Position numbers and translations under genes: made by a program. From assembly GCF_032884065.1 (NCBI RefSeq), contig NC_088867.1:1426001-1490000 (forward strand): a DNA stretch of 64,000 nt. The letters run 5' to 3'. Shown here in pieces: positions 25,997 to 45,570 of the stretch. The stretch is from Artemia franciscana. Lineage: Eukaryota > Arthropoda > Branchiopoda > Anostraca > Artemiidae. The notes below the pieces were generated by a model. The model saw nothing but the letters and a program-made list of their open reading frames with translations, made no database searches and was not told the DNA's origin. Position 1 is the first letter of the stretch; each line of letters begins with the position of its first letter.

Positions 25997-26003
<7 letters not shown>

Positions 26004-26061
<58 letters not shown>
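26004..26061. repeat. (TA)n microsatellite, ~29 units
   Basis: This is an uninterrupted TA tract directly upstream of the 207-bp tandem duplication. Confidence 0.95.
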
Positions 26062-26062
<1 letters not shown>

Positions 26063-26076
26063 CTCCTCATATATTA

Positions 26077-26490
26077 ATCCTCATATATGACTGTCAAAAT
26101 ACCGTTTTTACAGTTTCAGTTTTTGTTCGTCCGGATCATTCTTTACTTACAGTCGGTTACCACAATATGATGATTAAATCCCTTAAGAAAGATGTAGTTC
26201 TTTACCTTTAATTAAATATATAAAAAAAGTTTTTTTTTTAACTGAAAGTAAGAGGCAACATTAAAACTTAAGACGAACAGATTATCCTCATATATTACTG
26301 TCAAAATACCATTTTTATAGTTTCAGTTTTTGTTCGTTCAGATCATTCTTTACTTACAGTTCGTTACCACAATATGATGATTAAATCCCTTAAGAAAGAT
26401 GTAGTTCTTTATCTTTAATTAAATAAAAAAAAAGTTTTTTTTAACTGAAAGTAAGAGTCAACATTAAAACTTAAAGCGAACAGAAATTAC
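26077..26490. repeat. 207-bp tandem duplication including an F1 arm start
   Basis: The words ctttacttacagt, atatgatgattaaatccc and aagatgtagttcttta recur exactly 207 bp apart (for example 26141 and 26348). Each unit ends in the start of an F1 fold-back arm (aactgaaagtaagag...). Only the second continues into a full F1 copy. The flank and the F1 end were therefore duplicated together. Confidence 0.8.
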
Positions 26491-28104
26491 TTCGTATAAG
26501 AAAGGGACTGCTTCCTCATCAACGCCCCGCTCTTTTCGCCAAAGTTTGACTCTTTCTCTCAGCTCCAGTTTTTAAAACAGTAAAAGAGTTTAGCGTAAAG
26601 AGCGGGATGTTGATGAGGAAGCAGCCCCTTTCATATACGAAGTAATTTCTATTCGTTTTAAGTTTTAATGTCGCTCCTTACTTTCAGTTAAAAAAACTTA
26701 TTTTTTTATTTAATTTCTGAACGTTTTTGAATCAATGCATGTTTTGATTTTGGCTCTCCGCAGATGAATAATTAAAACGAAATTTGCATTTCATTTTTTT
26801 TTTGGCTAAATGGCTTTCTCATAGTTTTGATCACAAGATGATGGAGAAAAAAGGAGCGGGGGAGGAGACCAAGTTGCCATCCTATTTCTTGGTTACTTAA
26901 GACGACAGAAAGAACTTCTAATTTTTACGAAGGTTTTTATTAGTAAAAGATATACGTAACTTACAAATTAGTTTACATAACGAACTTTTGTATTCTCATA
27001 TTTTTATTACGTATTAGAGGGGGTTTCCCCCTCGTCGGTACCTCGCTCTTTACGCTAAAGCTTAAATTGTGTCGCAATTCCTGAAGAATGACCCCTGAAT
27101 CACAAAAGCCGTAGAATAAGTACTTGAAATTCCTAAAAATACTTCAGCGTAAAGAACGACATATTAGGAGAAGATTAGCCCCTCGTATGTGCAATAATTT
27201 CTGTTCATTTTATGTTTTAAAACTGCTCCTTATTTTCGTTAAAAAAACTTGTTCATTTTTATTTTTTCATTGTTTTTTTCAATAATGCTAGAAAACCCTG
27301 CGCTCCCTTCATGGAAATTTTCTTCCCCAATGAAAAATTCCTCGATGGGAAGTTACCCCAACATATCCCCCTCTTCTCAACCCCTCCCCTAACCAAAAAA
27401 TCCCCCTGAAAACGCTTTTACGCTTCCCCATAACCATTACTATATGTAATCACTGGTCAAAGTTTGTAACTTGTAGCCCCTCCCAAGGGGACTGTCGGGA
27501 GTAAGTCATCCCCAAAGACAAAGTTATAAGGTTTTTCGACTACACTGAATAAAATGGCTATCTCAGAATTTTGATCCGTTGACTTTGAAAAAATAATTAG
27601 CGTGGGAGGGGGCCTAGGTGCCCTCCAATTTTTTTGGTCACTAAAAATGGCACTAGAACTTTTCATTTCCATTAGAATGAGCCCTCTTACAACATTCTAG
27701 GACCACTGCGTCGATACGATCACCCCTGGGAAAAAAAACAAACAAACACGCATCCGTGATCTGCCTTCTGGCAGAAAAATACAAAATTCCACATTTTTGT
27801 AGATAGGAGCTTGAAACTTCTACATTAAGGTTCTCTCATACGCTGAATCTGATGGTCTGATTTTCGTTAAGATTCTATGACATTTAGGGGGTGTTTCCCC
27901 TATTTTCTAAAATAAGGCAATTTTCTCAGGCTCGTAACTTCTGATGGGTAAGACAAAACTTGATGAAACTTATATATTTAAAATCAGCATTACAATGAAA
28001 ATCTTTTGATGTAGCTATTGGTATCAAAATTATATTTTTTACAGTTTTAATTACTATTTAGCCGGGTCGCTCCTTACAACAGTTCGCTACCACGAACTGT
28101 TTGA
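26419..28104 (-). repeat. F1 element, full-length, reverse
   Basis: The fold-back module is at 26419-26713. The body blocks follow in reverse order, and the copy ends in the terminal hairpin region gttcgctaccacgaactgtttga (28082-28104). It stops about 350 bp upstream of the gene A promoter. Confidence 0.8.
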
Positions 28105-28450
28105 CAGACTAGTAACGTATATTTTTGGGTTTACCCATAATATTCCGACTTTTGTGACTTTTCATATTGGTCGTCTAGACTAGAGAACTAGATCTTATCC
28201 CTGTTATTCATATTTCAATACAAAATCAAATGGATTAATTTACAATTAGCATTTGACTTGCAATTTGATGCTTTGACAATGTCGTCTTGGTTGAATCCTT
28301 CGTTTCCTCAAATTGATTTTGCAACTGCGCAACAATAACACCATAAATAATTTGAAATATGCCCCAAAGGTATTCAAGGGCGGCTTGAAAAACACATGAT
28401 CTTAATAATTCTCCAATTATAAAAAGATAAAAATGAATGATCGAAAAATG

Positions 28451-28524
28451 TTGTTTGACCGCATTAAAATATATTTCACAACACCAGCAATATAAAAGAA
28501 GATCCGTATGTTTTTTATATCAGT
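28451..28524 (+). promoter_or_regulatory. gene A core promoter (TATA box and initiator)
   Basis: TATAAAAG is at 28491-28498. An arthropod-type initiator TCAGT is at 28520-28524, with its A at 28522, 31 nt downstream of the first T of the TATA box. This predicts a 37-nt 5' UTR before the ATG at 28559. TTGTTTGAC at 28451 begins a block shared with gene B: TTAAAAT, TTTC-CAAC, then TATAAAAGAA and ATCAGTAGT at almost equal spacing. Weaker similarity extends upstream to about 28340. Confidence 0.75.
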
Positions 28525-28558
28525 AGTATCTAAACTGCAATTTTAGTATCAAGTCAAT

Positions 28559-34259
<5,701 letters not shown>

Positions 34260-34293
34260 TTTTTATTTTTTATTTTTTTACGGACGTTTTCTT

Positions 34294-34322
34294 AATAAAA
34301 TAATTTCGCACCTTGTCTCTGA
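34294..34322 (+). terminator. gene A poly(A) signal and downstream element
   Basis: AATAAA is at 34294-34299, 35 nt after the stop. It is followed by GCACCTTGTCTCTGA (34308-34322) and a T-rich run. The same arrangement follows gene B (GCACCGCGTCTCTGA), so the 3' end is conserved. Confidence 0.8.
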
Positions 34323-34701
34323 ATCTTTTTTTTTCTTGTTTGAATAGATCAGATAGCGAGTTGCCTCATTTATCAATTAAAGGGTTCAACCAAATATTCC
34401 TGCACCATAGCTTAGATGCTTCTCTGGTGTGTTCCTTATGTCCCTTAAGACTTATTGGGAATGCAAATAAACTAAATTTATTATAGAAATACGGTAATGA
34501 ACAAAATAGTTAATATAAATACACTATGTTGAAAAAGGTTAAATTTTAAAGTTTTTTTTTTAAATATTCTTGCCTAATGCAAGTTCTGACAAATGTAGAT
34601 AGTATATATTAAAAACATGATTAAAAAACAGACTGAATAATTTTGGTTAGACACTTAATAATACTATCTTAAAAATACATTAATTATCATTCTTAATCTT
34701 A

Positions 34702-36414
34702 TTAAATAAAAAAAAAACGAGTTTTTTTAACTGAAAGTAAGGAGCGACATTAAAACTTAAAACGCACAGAAATTACTTCGTATATGAAAGAGGCTGCTTC
34801 CTCATCAATGCCCCGCTCTTTACGCTAAAGTTTGACTCTTTCTCTCAATTCTTCTTTTTAAAACAGTAAAAAACTTTAGCGTAAAGAGCGGGGCGTTGAT
34901 GAGGAAGCAGCCTCTTTCATATACGAAGTAATTTCTGTGCGTTTTAAGTTTTAATGTCGCTCCTTACTTTCAGTTAAAAAAACTCGTTTTTTTTATTTAA
35001 TTTCTGAACGTTTTTGAATCAATGCATGTTTTGATTTTGGCTCTCCGCAGAGGAATAATCAAAACGAAATTTGCATATTTTTTGGGGGGGCTAAATGGCT
35101 TTCTCATAATTTTGATCGAATGATTTTGAGAAAAAAAGAGCGGGGGCGAAGCCTAGTTGCCCTCCGATTTTTTGGTTAATTAAAAAGGCAACTAGAACTT
35201 TTAATTTTTTACGAATCTTTTTATTGGTAAAAGATTTACGTAACTTATAAATTAGCTTACGTAAAGAACTTTTGTATTCTCATGTTTTTATTACATATAT
35301 GAGGGGATTCGCCCCATCGTCAGTACCTCGCTCTTTACACTAAAGCTTAAATTTTATCCCAATTCATTAAGAATGACCCCTGAATCACAAAAGTCGTAGA
35401 ATAAATAGTTGAAATTACTAAAAATACTTTAGCGTAAAGAGCTAGGCATCATATGGAGGTGAGCCCCTTATATGGGTAATAATTTCTGTTTGTTTTAAGT
35501 TTTATTGCTGTTCCTTACTTCCAGCTGAAAAAGCTTTTTCACATTTATTCTTTATTTTTTTTTTAAATAATGCTAGTAAATCCTGCTCTCCCTTCATGGA
35601 AGTTTTCTTCTCCCATGACAAATTCTCGATGGAAAGTTCCCCCAGCATATCCCACTCTTCTAAACCCCTCCCCCCAACCAAAAAAATCCTCCTGAAAACG
35701 CCTGTATACTTCCCAATAACCATTACTATATGTAAGCACAGGTCAAAGTTTGTAACTTGTTGCCCCTCCCACGGGGACTGTGGGGGAGTAACTCGTCCCC
35801 AAAGACATAGTTATAAGGTTTTTCGACTACGCTGAATAAAATGGCTATCTCAGAATTTTGATCCGTTGATTTTGGGAAAATAATTAGCGTGGGAGGGGGA
35901 CTAGGTGCCCTCCAATTTTTTTGGTCACTTAAAAAGGGCACTAGAACTTTTCATTTCCGTTAGAATGAGCCCTCTTGCTACATTCTAGGACAACTGGGTC
36001 GATACGATCACCCCTGGGAAAAAAACAAAAACAAAAAACAAAAAAAACAAATAAACACGCATCCGTGATCTGCCTTCTGGCAAAAAATGCAAAATTCCAC
36101 ATTTTTGTAGATAGGAGCTCGGAACTTTTACAATAGGGTTCTCTGATACGCTGAATCTGATGATGTGATTTTCGTTAAGATTCTATTACTTTTAGGGGGT
36201 GTTTCCCCCTATTTTCTAAAATAACGCAAATTTTCTCAGGCTCGTAACTTTTGATGGGTAAGACTAAACTTGATGAAACTTATATATTTAAAACCACCAT
36301 TAAAATGTGATTCTTTTGATATAGCTATTGGTATCAAAATTCCATTTTTTAGAGTTTTGGTTACTATTGAGCCGGGTCGCTCCTTACTACAGTTCGTTAC
36401 CACGAACTGTTTGA
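34702..36414 (-). repeat. F1 element, full-length, reverse (left half of an inverted pair)
   Basis: The fold-back module at 34702-35000 has nearly perfect arms. Both arms carry the private change ACGCACAG / CTGTGCGT, where other copies have ACGAACAG. The body follows to the terminal hairpin region ending ttga at 36414. With the forward copy at 36741 it forms an inverted repeat of ~1.7-kb arms around a 326-bp centre. Confidence 0.85.
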
Positions 36415-36740
36415 TTATGCTTAATGATAGGTAAGTTAATCAATCAATCTTATTTTGGACAATGCATTACTTTTATCAAACAACTTGTTGTAACAATCCT
36501 TAAGCATGGAAGTGACTATCAACTAAATTTATTTTTAACCCATCTCTTACAAAAAGAGTGCGAAATGTCCTTAAGATGGAGCAATAAAAAGAAAAACTAG
36601 TAACAAAACGTCTAAATAGCAAAGTTTTACACGAACACATACATTAAACAAGTTGACTTTCTACAGTAATTATAATAGACAGTCTTCATGAAGTTCCAAG
36701 TTACCTTCCAAAATCCAAAAGCCTGAGATTATTTACCTGA

Positions 36741-38498
36741 TCAAACAGTTCGTGGTAACGAACTGTAGTAAGGAGCGATCCGGCTCAATAGTAACCAAAA
36801 CTCTAAAAAATTGAATTTTGATATCAATAGCTACATCAAAAGAATCGCATTTTAATGCTGATTTTAAATATATAAGTTTCATCAAGTTTAGTCTTACCCA
36901 TCAAAAGTTACGAGCCTGAGAAAATTTGCGTTATTTTAGAAAATAGGGGGAAACACCCCCTAAAAGTAATAGAATCTTAACGAAAATCACATCATCAGAT
37001 TCAGCGTATCAGAGAACCCTATTGTAAAAGTTCCGAGCTCCTATCTACAAAAATGTGGAATTTTGCATTTTTTGCCAGAAGGCAGATCACGGATGCGTGT
37101 TTATTTGTTTTTTTTGTTTTTTGTTTTTGTTTTTTTCCCAGGGGTGATCGTATCGACCCAGTTGTCCTAGAATGTAGCAAGAGGGCTCATTCTAACGGAA
37201 ATGAAAAGTTCTAGTGCCCTTTTTAAGTGACCAAAAAAATTGGAGGGCACCTAGGCCCCCTCCCACGCTCATTTTTTCTCCAAAGTCAACAGATCAAAAT
37301 TTTGAGATAGCCATTTTGTTCCGCATAGTCAAAAACTATAATAACTATGTCTTTGGGAATGACTTACTCCCCCAAAGTCCCTGGGGGTGGGGCTGCAACT
37401 TACAAACTTCGACCAGTGTTTACATATAATAATGGTTATTGGGAAGTGTACAGTCGGTTTCAGGGGATTTTTTTTGGTTTTGGGAGTGGGGTTGAGGGGA
37501 GGGGGCTATGTGGGAGGATATTTCCATGGAGAAATGTGTCATTGGGGAACAGAAATTCAATGAAAAGGGCGCAGGATTTTCTAAAATTACTATAAAAAAA
37601 CAATGAAAAAGTAAACATGGAAAATTTTTTTTCATTTGAAAGTAAAGAGTAGCATTGAAACTTAAAACGAACAGAGATTATTACGCATGTGAGGGGTTCT
37701 AAAAATACTTTAGCATAAATAGCGAGGCATTTAGGAGGAGATAAATACCTCGCTCTTTATGCTATAGTATTTTTAGTAATTTCAACTATTCATTCTACGG
37801 CCTTTCTGATTCAGGGGTCATTCTTAAAGAATTGGGACAAAACTTGCGATTTAGTGTAAAGAACGAGGTATTAACGAGGGTACAAACCCTCTCATATACA
37901 TAATAAAAATTAAAGAATATAAAAGTTTGTTACGTAAGATAATTCTTAAGTTACGTATATTTTTTACTAATAGAAAAATTCGTTAAAAATAAAAATTTAT
38001 AGTTGCCTTTTTATGTAACCGAAAAATTGCATGGCAACTAGGCCTCCTTTCCCATCCCTTATTTCTCAAAATCGTCTGATCAAAACTAAGAGAAAGCCAT
38101 TTAGCCAAAAAAGGAATTAATATGCAAATTTCATTTTAATAATTTATGTGTGGAGAGCCAAAATCAAACATGCATTAATTCAAAAACGTTCAGAAATTAC
38201 ATAAAAAAAAACTAGTTTTTTTTTAACTGAAAGTAAGGAGCGACATTAAAACTTAAAACGAACAGAAATTACTCCGTATATGAAATGGGTTGTCCCCTCC
38301 GCAATCCCTCGCTCTTTACGCTAAAGTTTGACTCTTTGCCACAATTCTGCTTTTTAATACAATTAAAAGCTTTAGCGTAAAGAGCGAGGGATTGCGGAGG
38401 GGACAACCCATTTCATATACGGAGTAATTTCTGTTCGTTTTAAGTTTTAATGTCGCTCCTTACTTTCAGTTAAAAAAAACTAGTTTTTTTTTATGTAA
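36741..38498 (+). repeat. F1 element, full-length, forward (right half of the inverted pair)
   Basis: The copy starts at the terminal hairpin tcaaACAGTTCGTggtaACGAACTGT and ends in the fold-back module 38197-38498. Both arms of the module carry a private GATTGCGGAGGGGACA variant. The copy differs from 34702-36414 in the middle and in the module, so the pair is unlikely to be a recent simple inversion duplicate. Confidence 0.85.
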
Positions 38499-38549
38499 TT
38501 TCCAAAAAAGCACGTAAACATTCAAAAAAGGGAAACTGACCTTGATACG

Positions 38550-40044
<1,495 letters not shown>

Positions 40045-40559
40045 ATACAGTATCGAAGGCAACATGTTAGAAAAACGTTTTTATGACGTTTCATGCCTCA
40101 ATATTAAAATTACTAATTTTCTTATTTTTTCCAAGAAGAACAATCACAGAGGCTTGTTTATTTGTTTGTTATTTTCCTCTCCCTAGGAATGATTGTTTCA
40201 GACAATAGTCCTAGAACATCAGGTTATCGCTCATTCAGGTGGAAACTGAAAATTTCGGTGATGTTTTAAGGTTGGGAAAGAGATTTTGCCACGTAAAACA
40301 AACATTTTGTGTTATTTTGTGGTCCAAAACAATAATTCTCACGGAAAATGTAAGAAAACTTATCAAGGAGATCATCAATTGACTCAAAAATATCAAAAAT
40401 CTATAAGTGGATCATCTCAGTTTCAGAGGCATTAGTCCTACGCGTTGGTAAATTCCTTCCCAAGGATGTACAGCGCCTTTACAAAATAACGCTTAACACA
40501 GTTTTTTTTATTTCTTTGTTTTGAAGTTATTCTATTCAGACAAGTATTTTGAAGCTTCA

Positions 40560-43500
40560 TCGAACTCCACCTGTTTCGGATAGTTCGTGCCATAATTCGT
40601 GCCTCTCAGCAGCCATTCCCAAGCCTGGGCAAAGGAGGAGGGTCGGAAAATGGACTTGCAATCTATTCCCGGGAACCAGAGGATTACTCTTCTGGGGAAA
40701 CATTTTCTTGTAACCGAAATGTTAAAGAAGAGCCTCGGATCTGAACCCCCACCGATGACGACAACCGCATGCCCCCGAGCACGATTTTTAAAAGCAAACA
40801 ACAACCTAAGATTTTGTTTTGGAGTCTCCGCACAATGTCCCAGCTATCGAATACCGAAAAAGTACTCCTGGAGATGCGCAGGTACCGTCTAGACATCCTG
40901 ACACTGTCCGGAGTAAGATGGACTGCCTTGGAGAGAAATAACTTGACGACCATTTTACAATCCTCTACAGTGGCACCAAAAGCAGGCATGAACAAAGAGT
41001 TGCACTCATCATGACGAGGGAAACCTCAAGATCTCTCTTCAAATGGAAGCCCATATCACCAAGAGTTCTCGTACTCTGGACGACATGTTTCACTGGACGA
41101 CAAGCAAAACTTTCTGTAGTAGTCTGCTACGCCCCCACTAATGTCGCAGAAGTTGAGACCAAAGATCACCAACCGATCAGGGTTTTTTACCACACCCTTC
41201 AGGAGGTGGTCAATAACATTTCGAAATATGACATTTTGTGCGTTATCGGCAAGTTAAACGCCATTGTTGGCAACGATGAGTCCTACTGCCCACATGCACA
41301 CGGTAGCCACAGCATGGGCGTGCGTAACGAGAAGAGAACGATGCTGATCGACTTTGCAATGGCTAATGATCTGGCAATAGGAGGCAGCCATTTTCCTCAC
41401 AGAGACGTTCACATGTATTCATGGACCTCCCCTTCTGATCCAATTAGAAACCAGATCAGCCACTGTCTAGTCAGCCGGAAGATCTGCTCTAGTATACAAG
41501 ATGTGAGAGCATTTAGAAGTACCGACATTGGATCAGACCACAACCTTCTAGTAACAAAAGTCTCACTGAAGTTGAAGAGGAATGAAAAAAAAAAATCCCC
41601 AATTCAGAACCCCAATTTTAATCTAACAAGCTCCTGGACCAAACGACAAGCCATGAGTTCGTTACCGAACTTAGCAACAGGTTTCAAGCACTGCACATCA
41701 GAGACTAAGACGACCAGGAGATGATATTGGAACACATAAAGAACCTCTACATTGAGTCAGCAAGCAAGACACTTGGGCACCATAAAAGACCGAAGGACCA
41801 GTGGCTATCGGTCCGCACTTAGCAGCTCATAGAAGAGAGTAAATTCTCAAAATTTCATAACCTTGCCTGTCATGATGCAAATCAGGTCTACGAGACCGAG
41901 AAATACAGACAGATTGATAAATTGTCAAAAAGAGTGCGGCCCGAGACAAACGCCACTTCTACGAAGAAAAGGTCATGAAAGTAAAAGAACATGCTAAGAA
42001 TGGAGTCAGTAGGTCGTAGTACAAGATGACGAACGAAATTATCCGGAAGAAGAGAGTCAGAGATGGTCCGATGAAGGAGAGTAACCAGGATACTGGTTAC
42101 TGGTTCAAAAAGAAGAAAGAGGCTGGGCCAACCCCTTTGACAAAATCCTAAACAGGTCACCCCAGACGAGCCAATCTCCATCCCCGAAGATCCTCAGGTC
42201 TCACTAGACATCAGCACCGAGCCCCAAACTGAAGACGAAATTCTGAAGGCAGTCAAAAATCTGAAAAGCGGCAGATCAACAGGAGACGACCACATCACGG
42301 CAGAAATGCTGAATTGCGCCATGGACACCTGAGTCATCTACTGGAAAGACTTCTTCGGAACCATCTGAACAACAGCAAAATTAACCTCAGAATGGCACCA
42401 CAGTACGCTCGTGAAGCTCTTCAAGAAGGGTGATGCCACGCTATGTAACAACTGGCAACGCATCAACCTGCTCTCAATTCTTGGCCAACTGTTGTCCCAC
42501 ATTATCTTGTCTTGAATACAACGTCACCTAGATTAATACCTGCGTGATGAAAAGTTTGGCTTCCGCCCAAACTGCTTTTGCACAGACTTGACATTCACCC
42601 TGTGAATGCTCATGGAGAAGAGCTGCGAATGGCGCAATAAATTCTACATGGTCTTCATAGACTTTGAAAAAGGGTTCCACTCATTAGACCACCAGTCTCT
42701 GGAAGGTCTTTCGCCATTATGGTATCCCTGATATCATAGTAAATCTCATCATTGCGAATTATGAATATTAAACCAGTTGTGTGATGACAGCAGAGGGAAA
42801 TTCGTGTAAATTTCTCACCCTCTCTGGGTTGAAACAAGGTTGCGCGCTATCTCCACTACTGTTCACAGTCGTTATTAACGTATTATTGAGGAGCATCAAC
42901 TCAACTATTCCATGCCCAAATGATCGCCTGCTGAACGACCTAGATTTTGCTGACAATAAGGCCATCCTTGAAACCTGCTCACGGCTTCAAGCGCTGCTCA
43001 CGAGCGTTCAACAAAAAGCAGAAGGTTTTGAACTCAATATCAACGCCAGTAAGACCAAAGGCATAGCAACTAGCGATTCACCTATGAACATCAAATGTAA
43101 TGACAAGGACGCTGAACAAGTGGTCCATTTCAAATATCTTGGCAGCACCATCGAGAACACGGGATCCACAGCCAAAGAAGTCATCGCCCGAAAGAAACAG
43201 GCTAGCAGCACCTTCAACAGGCTCAAAAAAATTTGGAGGTCGAGTATTTTCTCTCCTCGGCTTAAACTCCCCCTCTTCAACAGCAACGCCCTGCTCGTCT
43301 TCCTCTACGCATCTGAAACATGGCATCTCAACTAAGAGCAAGAAAGGAAAATTCACTCTTTTGAAAAAATGTGCCTATGTCGACTTCTCAGCACCCACTG
43401 GACCCAGTATGTAACAAAAGAGCACATTAGAAATATCACAGGTCAACCGTCCCTCATCGAGACAATACGAAGGCGTAGATGGAACTACCTCGGACGTGTG

Positions 43501-43745
43501 CTGTGCATGGATGACACCAGAATCCTCAAATATAAATTTTTTGGCTACCTGACTGCAGCCGCCACGGAGGAAGACCCAAAAATACACTCCGATGTACCTA
43601 AAACAACAACCTACGGCATCTTCACGCCTCAATACAGCCGGAGTGGGAATATATCGTCGCAGCCGCAAGTTTCAGAGACGACTGGAGACTTCTTGGACGC
43701 CATGGGCAACTCAGGAGGCACAGGAGGATCTAAAGTAAGGTAAGG
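40560..43745 (+). pseudogene. near-full-length RTE-like LINE, inactivated
   Basis: A GC-richer 5' region leads into an endonuclease (40769-41014, then another frame 41011-41724). It shows LDILTLSGVRW (the usual Glu before V-R-W is Gly), YDILCVIGKLNA (usual GDFNA is GKLNA) and GSDHNLL. The middle (41725-42780) is broken by stops and frameshifts. RT resumes at 42781 with GLKQGCALSPLLF, catalytic FADN (42946-42957; usual FADD) and VHFKYLGSTIENTGS. An in-frame TAA at 43333-43335 is followed by the C-terminal RRRRWNYLGRVLCMDD region in the same frame to 43743. The endonuclease-RT order and the YLGS and LGR-L-MDD motifs suggest the RTE clade. The lost Glu, Asp and FADD residues and the stops mean it is dead. 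Confidence 0.8.
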
Positions 43746-44599
43746 TCTCAGGTTCGTTGAGTTCACTTGCATAATTGCTGGATATTTTTGTTTACCTGGG
43801 AGTGGGGAGTGGTGTACTTAGACCCTCAATTATTTCTCAATACGTTCTCCCACCCGAATTCCCTTCCTCTGAGTGTACATGGAAGTAAATAAAAAATAAT
43901 TTTTTGCTGGGGGGGGGGAGGTCTTCCTTCTTTTTGCTTCGTTGGTAAGAGACAAAATTGAAATTAACCCTTCCTTATAAATATTCCTAGAAATAGTTTT
44001 AGACCTAGTCATTTAGCCTAGTCAAATCAAAAGACAGTAAGTGGATCCTGGTTATCACATGACATGGAACCATGCCTAGCAAACATCACCGTCAAAGTAA
44101 CAAAAAAAAGGAGTTGGAAGAGCGAGAAAAACTTATAACTGAGAGACTCTTCTTTTATTTATTTGTTTCTTATCATTCTCTTATTTAGTTTTCTTATTTT
44201 ATTTTCATTTTTTATTTCCCTTTTTATTCTCTTATTTCATTCTCTGATTTTATTTTCATTTTTTTCATCTTATCATCACGGCTTTTATTTTTTCCATTTT
44301 TATTCATGTGTAATATTTTGAACAAGCTTAAGGATGATTCTGTCCTGTATATTAATTAAAAATTAAGGTTGAATTAAAATGGTAGTTGAAGAGACCTTTC
44401 AGACCTTGATTTTAAGTTGAATAAAATTTATAGAATGATTGTATTGAATTCAATAAGAGGGAACGTTCATATTACCCTATGCAACTTAAGAACCTAAATT
44501 CGGATCCGATATTTAATTCATAAGGCTTAAAACCACTAAAAGGAAGAAATCTCCATTTTATTAACCAATTATAAACTTTGGCAATGAATATTAAAAAAT
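43746..44599. other. AT-rich interval with a pyrimidine-rich tract
   Basis: No gene is seen. G10 lies near 43909. A TTATTTATTTTC-like T/C-rich tract spans about 44150-44290. Confidence 0.45.
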
Positions 44600-45570
44600 T
44601 TTAATTTAAAAAGAAAAATTTCCGAAAAAAAATATTTCTAAAGAACAGTAAAGAGCCATATTAAAATTTAAGACAGGCAGAAATAGAGTCTTATAAAAAT
44701 TCAAACTTGGAGTCATATAAACGACCAGAAGTTACTGTCGAAGAATAATTAAAACCTAGAACGAGCAAATATTAAAATGAATAATCACATTAAACATAAT
44801 TATGAAATTTACTGATACAGATGAGTAATTAAATCCCATAACGAGTAAAAATAAAATGAATATTCAAGTCCAACTTAAAACCAACAGAAATAACTATAAA
44901 CAGAAGTTAGCTGCTGCCCTCTCCCATCATTTAATCACAAACCTTCTAAAGTGTATCGTGTTACTTATACTTTACTGAAAATGAGAGATATTTTAAACAC
45001 ACTTTTTTAGTGACAACTAAAAAAAAAAATGATAATTAAAATACTGAATTACCGAGTCATCTAGTAATTTATATCATTGCATAGTAAACATTCAGTTCAT
45101 TTTCATTAATTCGATGCAATCATCATGATAATTATAGTGATTTTGTCTTTAGTTTTTGTTGCTAATTTTGAAAAACTAAAGTATACAGCTAAATTGCCAA
45201 TAATAATAAAAAAACAAAAATGATACAATAGACATTAGAAGGTTTACGGCTAGGAGGGGGGAGAGCAGTAGCCAAGAACCTGTTCTTAGTCATTTCCGTT
45301 CGTCTTAAGTCAGAACTGAGCATTCATTTTAATTTTTACTTCTTTTAGGATTAAATTGTTCATCTATACTACCTTTATGTTTGATATGATTACTTATTTT
45401 AAGTCTTGTTCGTCTTGGGTTTGAATTATTCCTCGACAGTAGGTTTGGTCGTTTTGAGTTTAAATTATAATACGACTTTATTTTTGTTCATCCTAAGTTT
45501 TAAAATAGCTGTTTACTTTTCGATGAAAATCTTCTTTTTGCGGAATATTTTTTCTTAAATTTATTCCAGA
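44600..45570. repeat. ancient diverged fold-back element (~1 kb)
   Basis: The left segment (44600-44960) and the complement of the right segment (45235-45570) share ordered words: gaaaaatttccg / cggaatatttttt, attaaaatgaat / attcattttaat, acttaaaaccaacag / ttcgtcttaagtc and accttctaaagtgt / acattagaaggt. The ~275-bp centre is not repeated. Word order and gaacag-like motifs resemble F1 arms, so it may be a remote relative. Confidence 0.5.

Noticed and set aside
35502-35941. Similar 70-97-aa ORFs found in several F1 copies (also 12918-13189, 23486-23731, 27457-27672, 37214-37635, 59757-60098)
   Set aside because: They recur because the repeat recurs. They lie on both strands over the same bases, have no common start or domain, and are broken in some copies.
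40532-40995. Minus-strand ORFs over the RTE endonuclease
   Set aside because: They are shadows of the plus-strand LINE coding sequence, which has recognisable motifs.
43008-43668. Minus-strand ORFs over the RTE reverse transcriptase
   Set aside because: They are antisense to the FADN and C-terminal RT region and have no motifs of their own.
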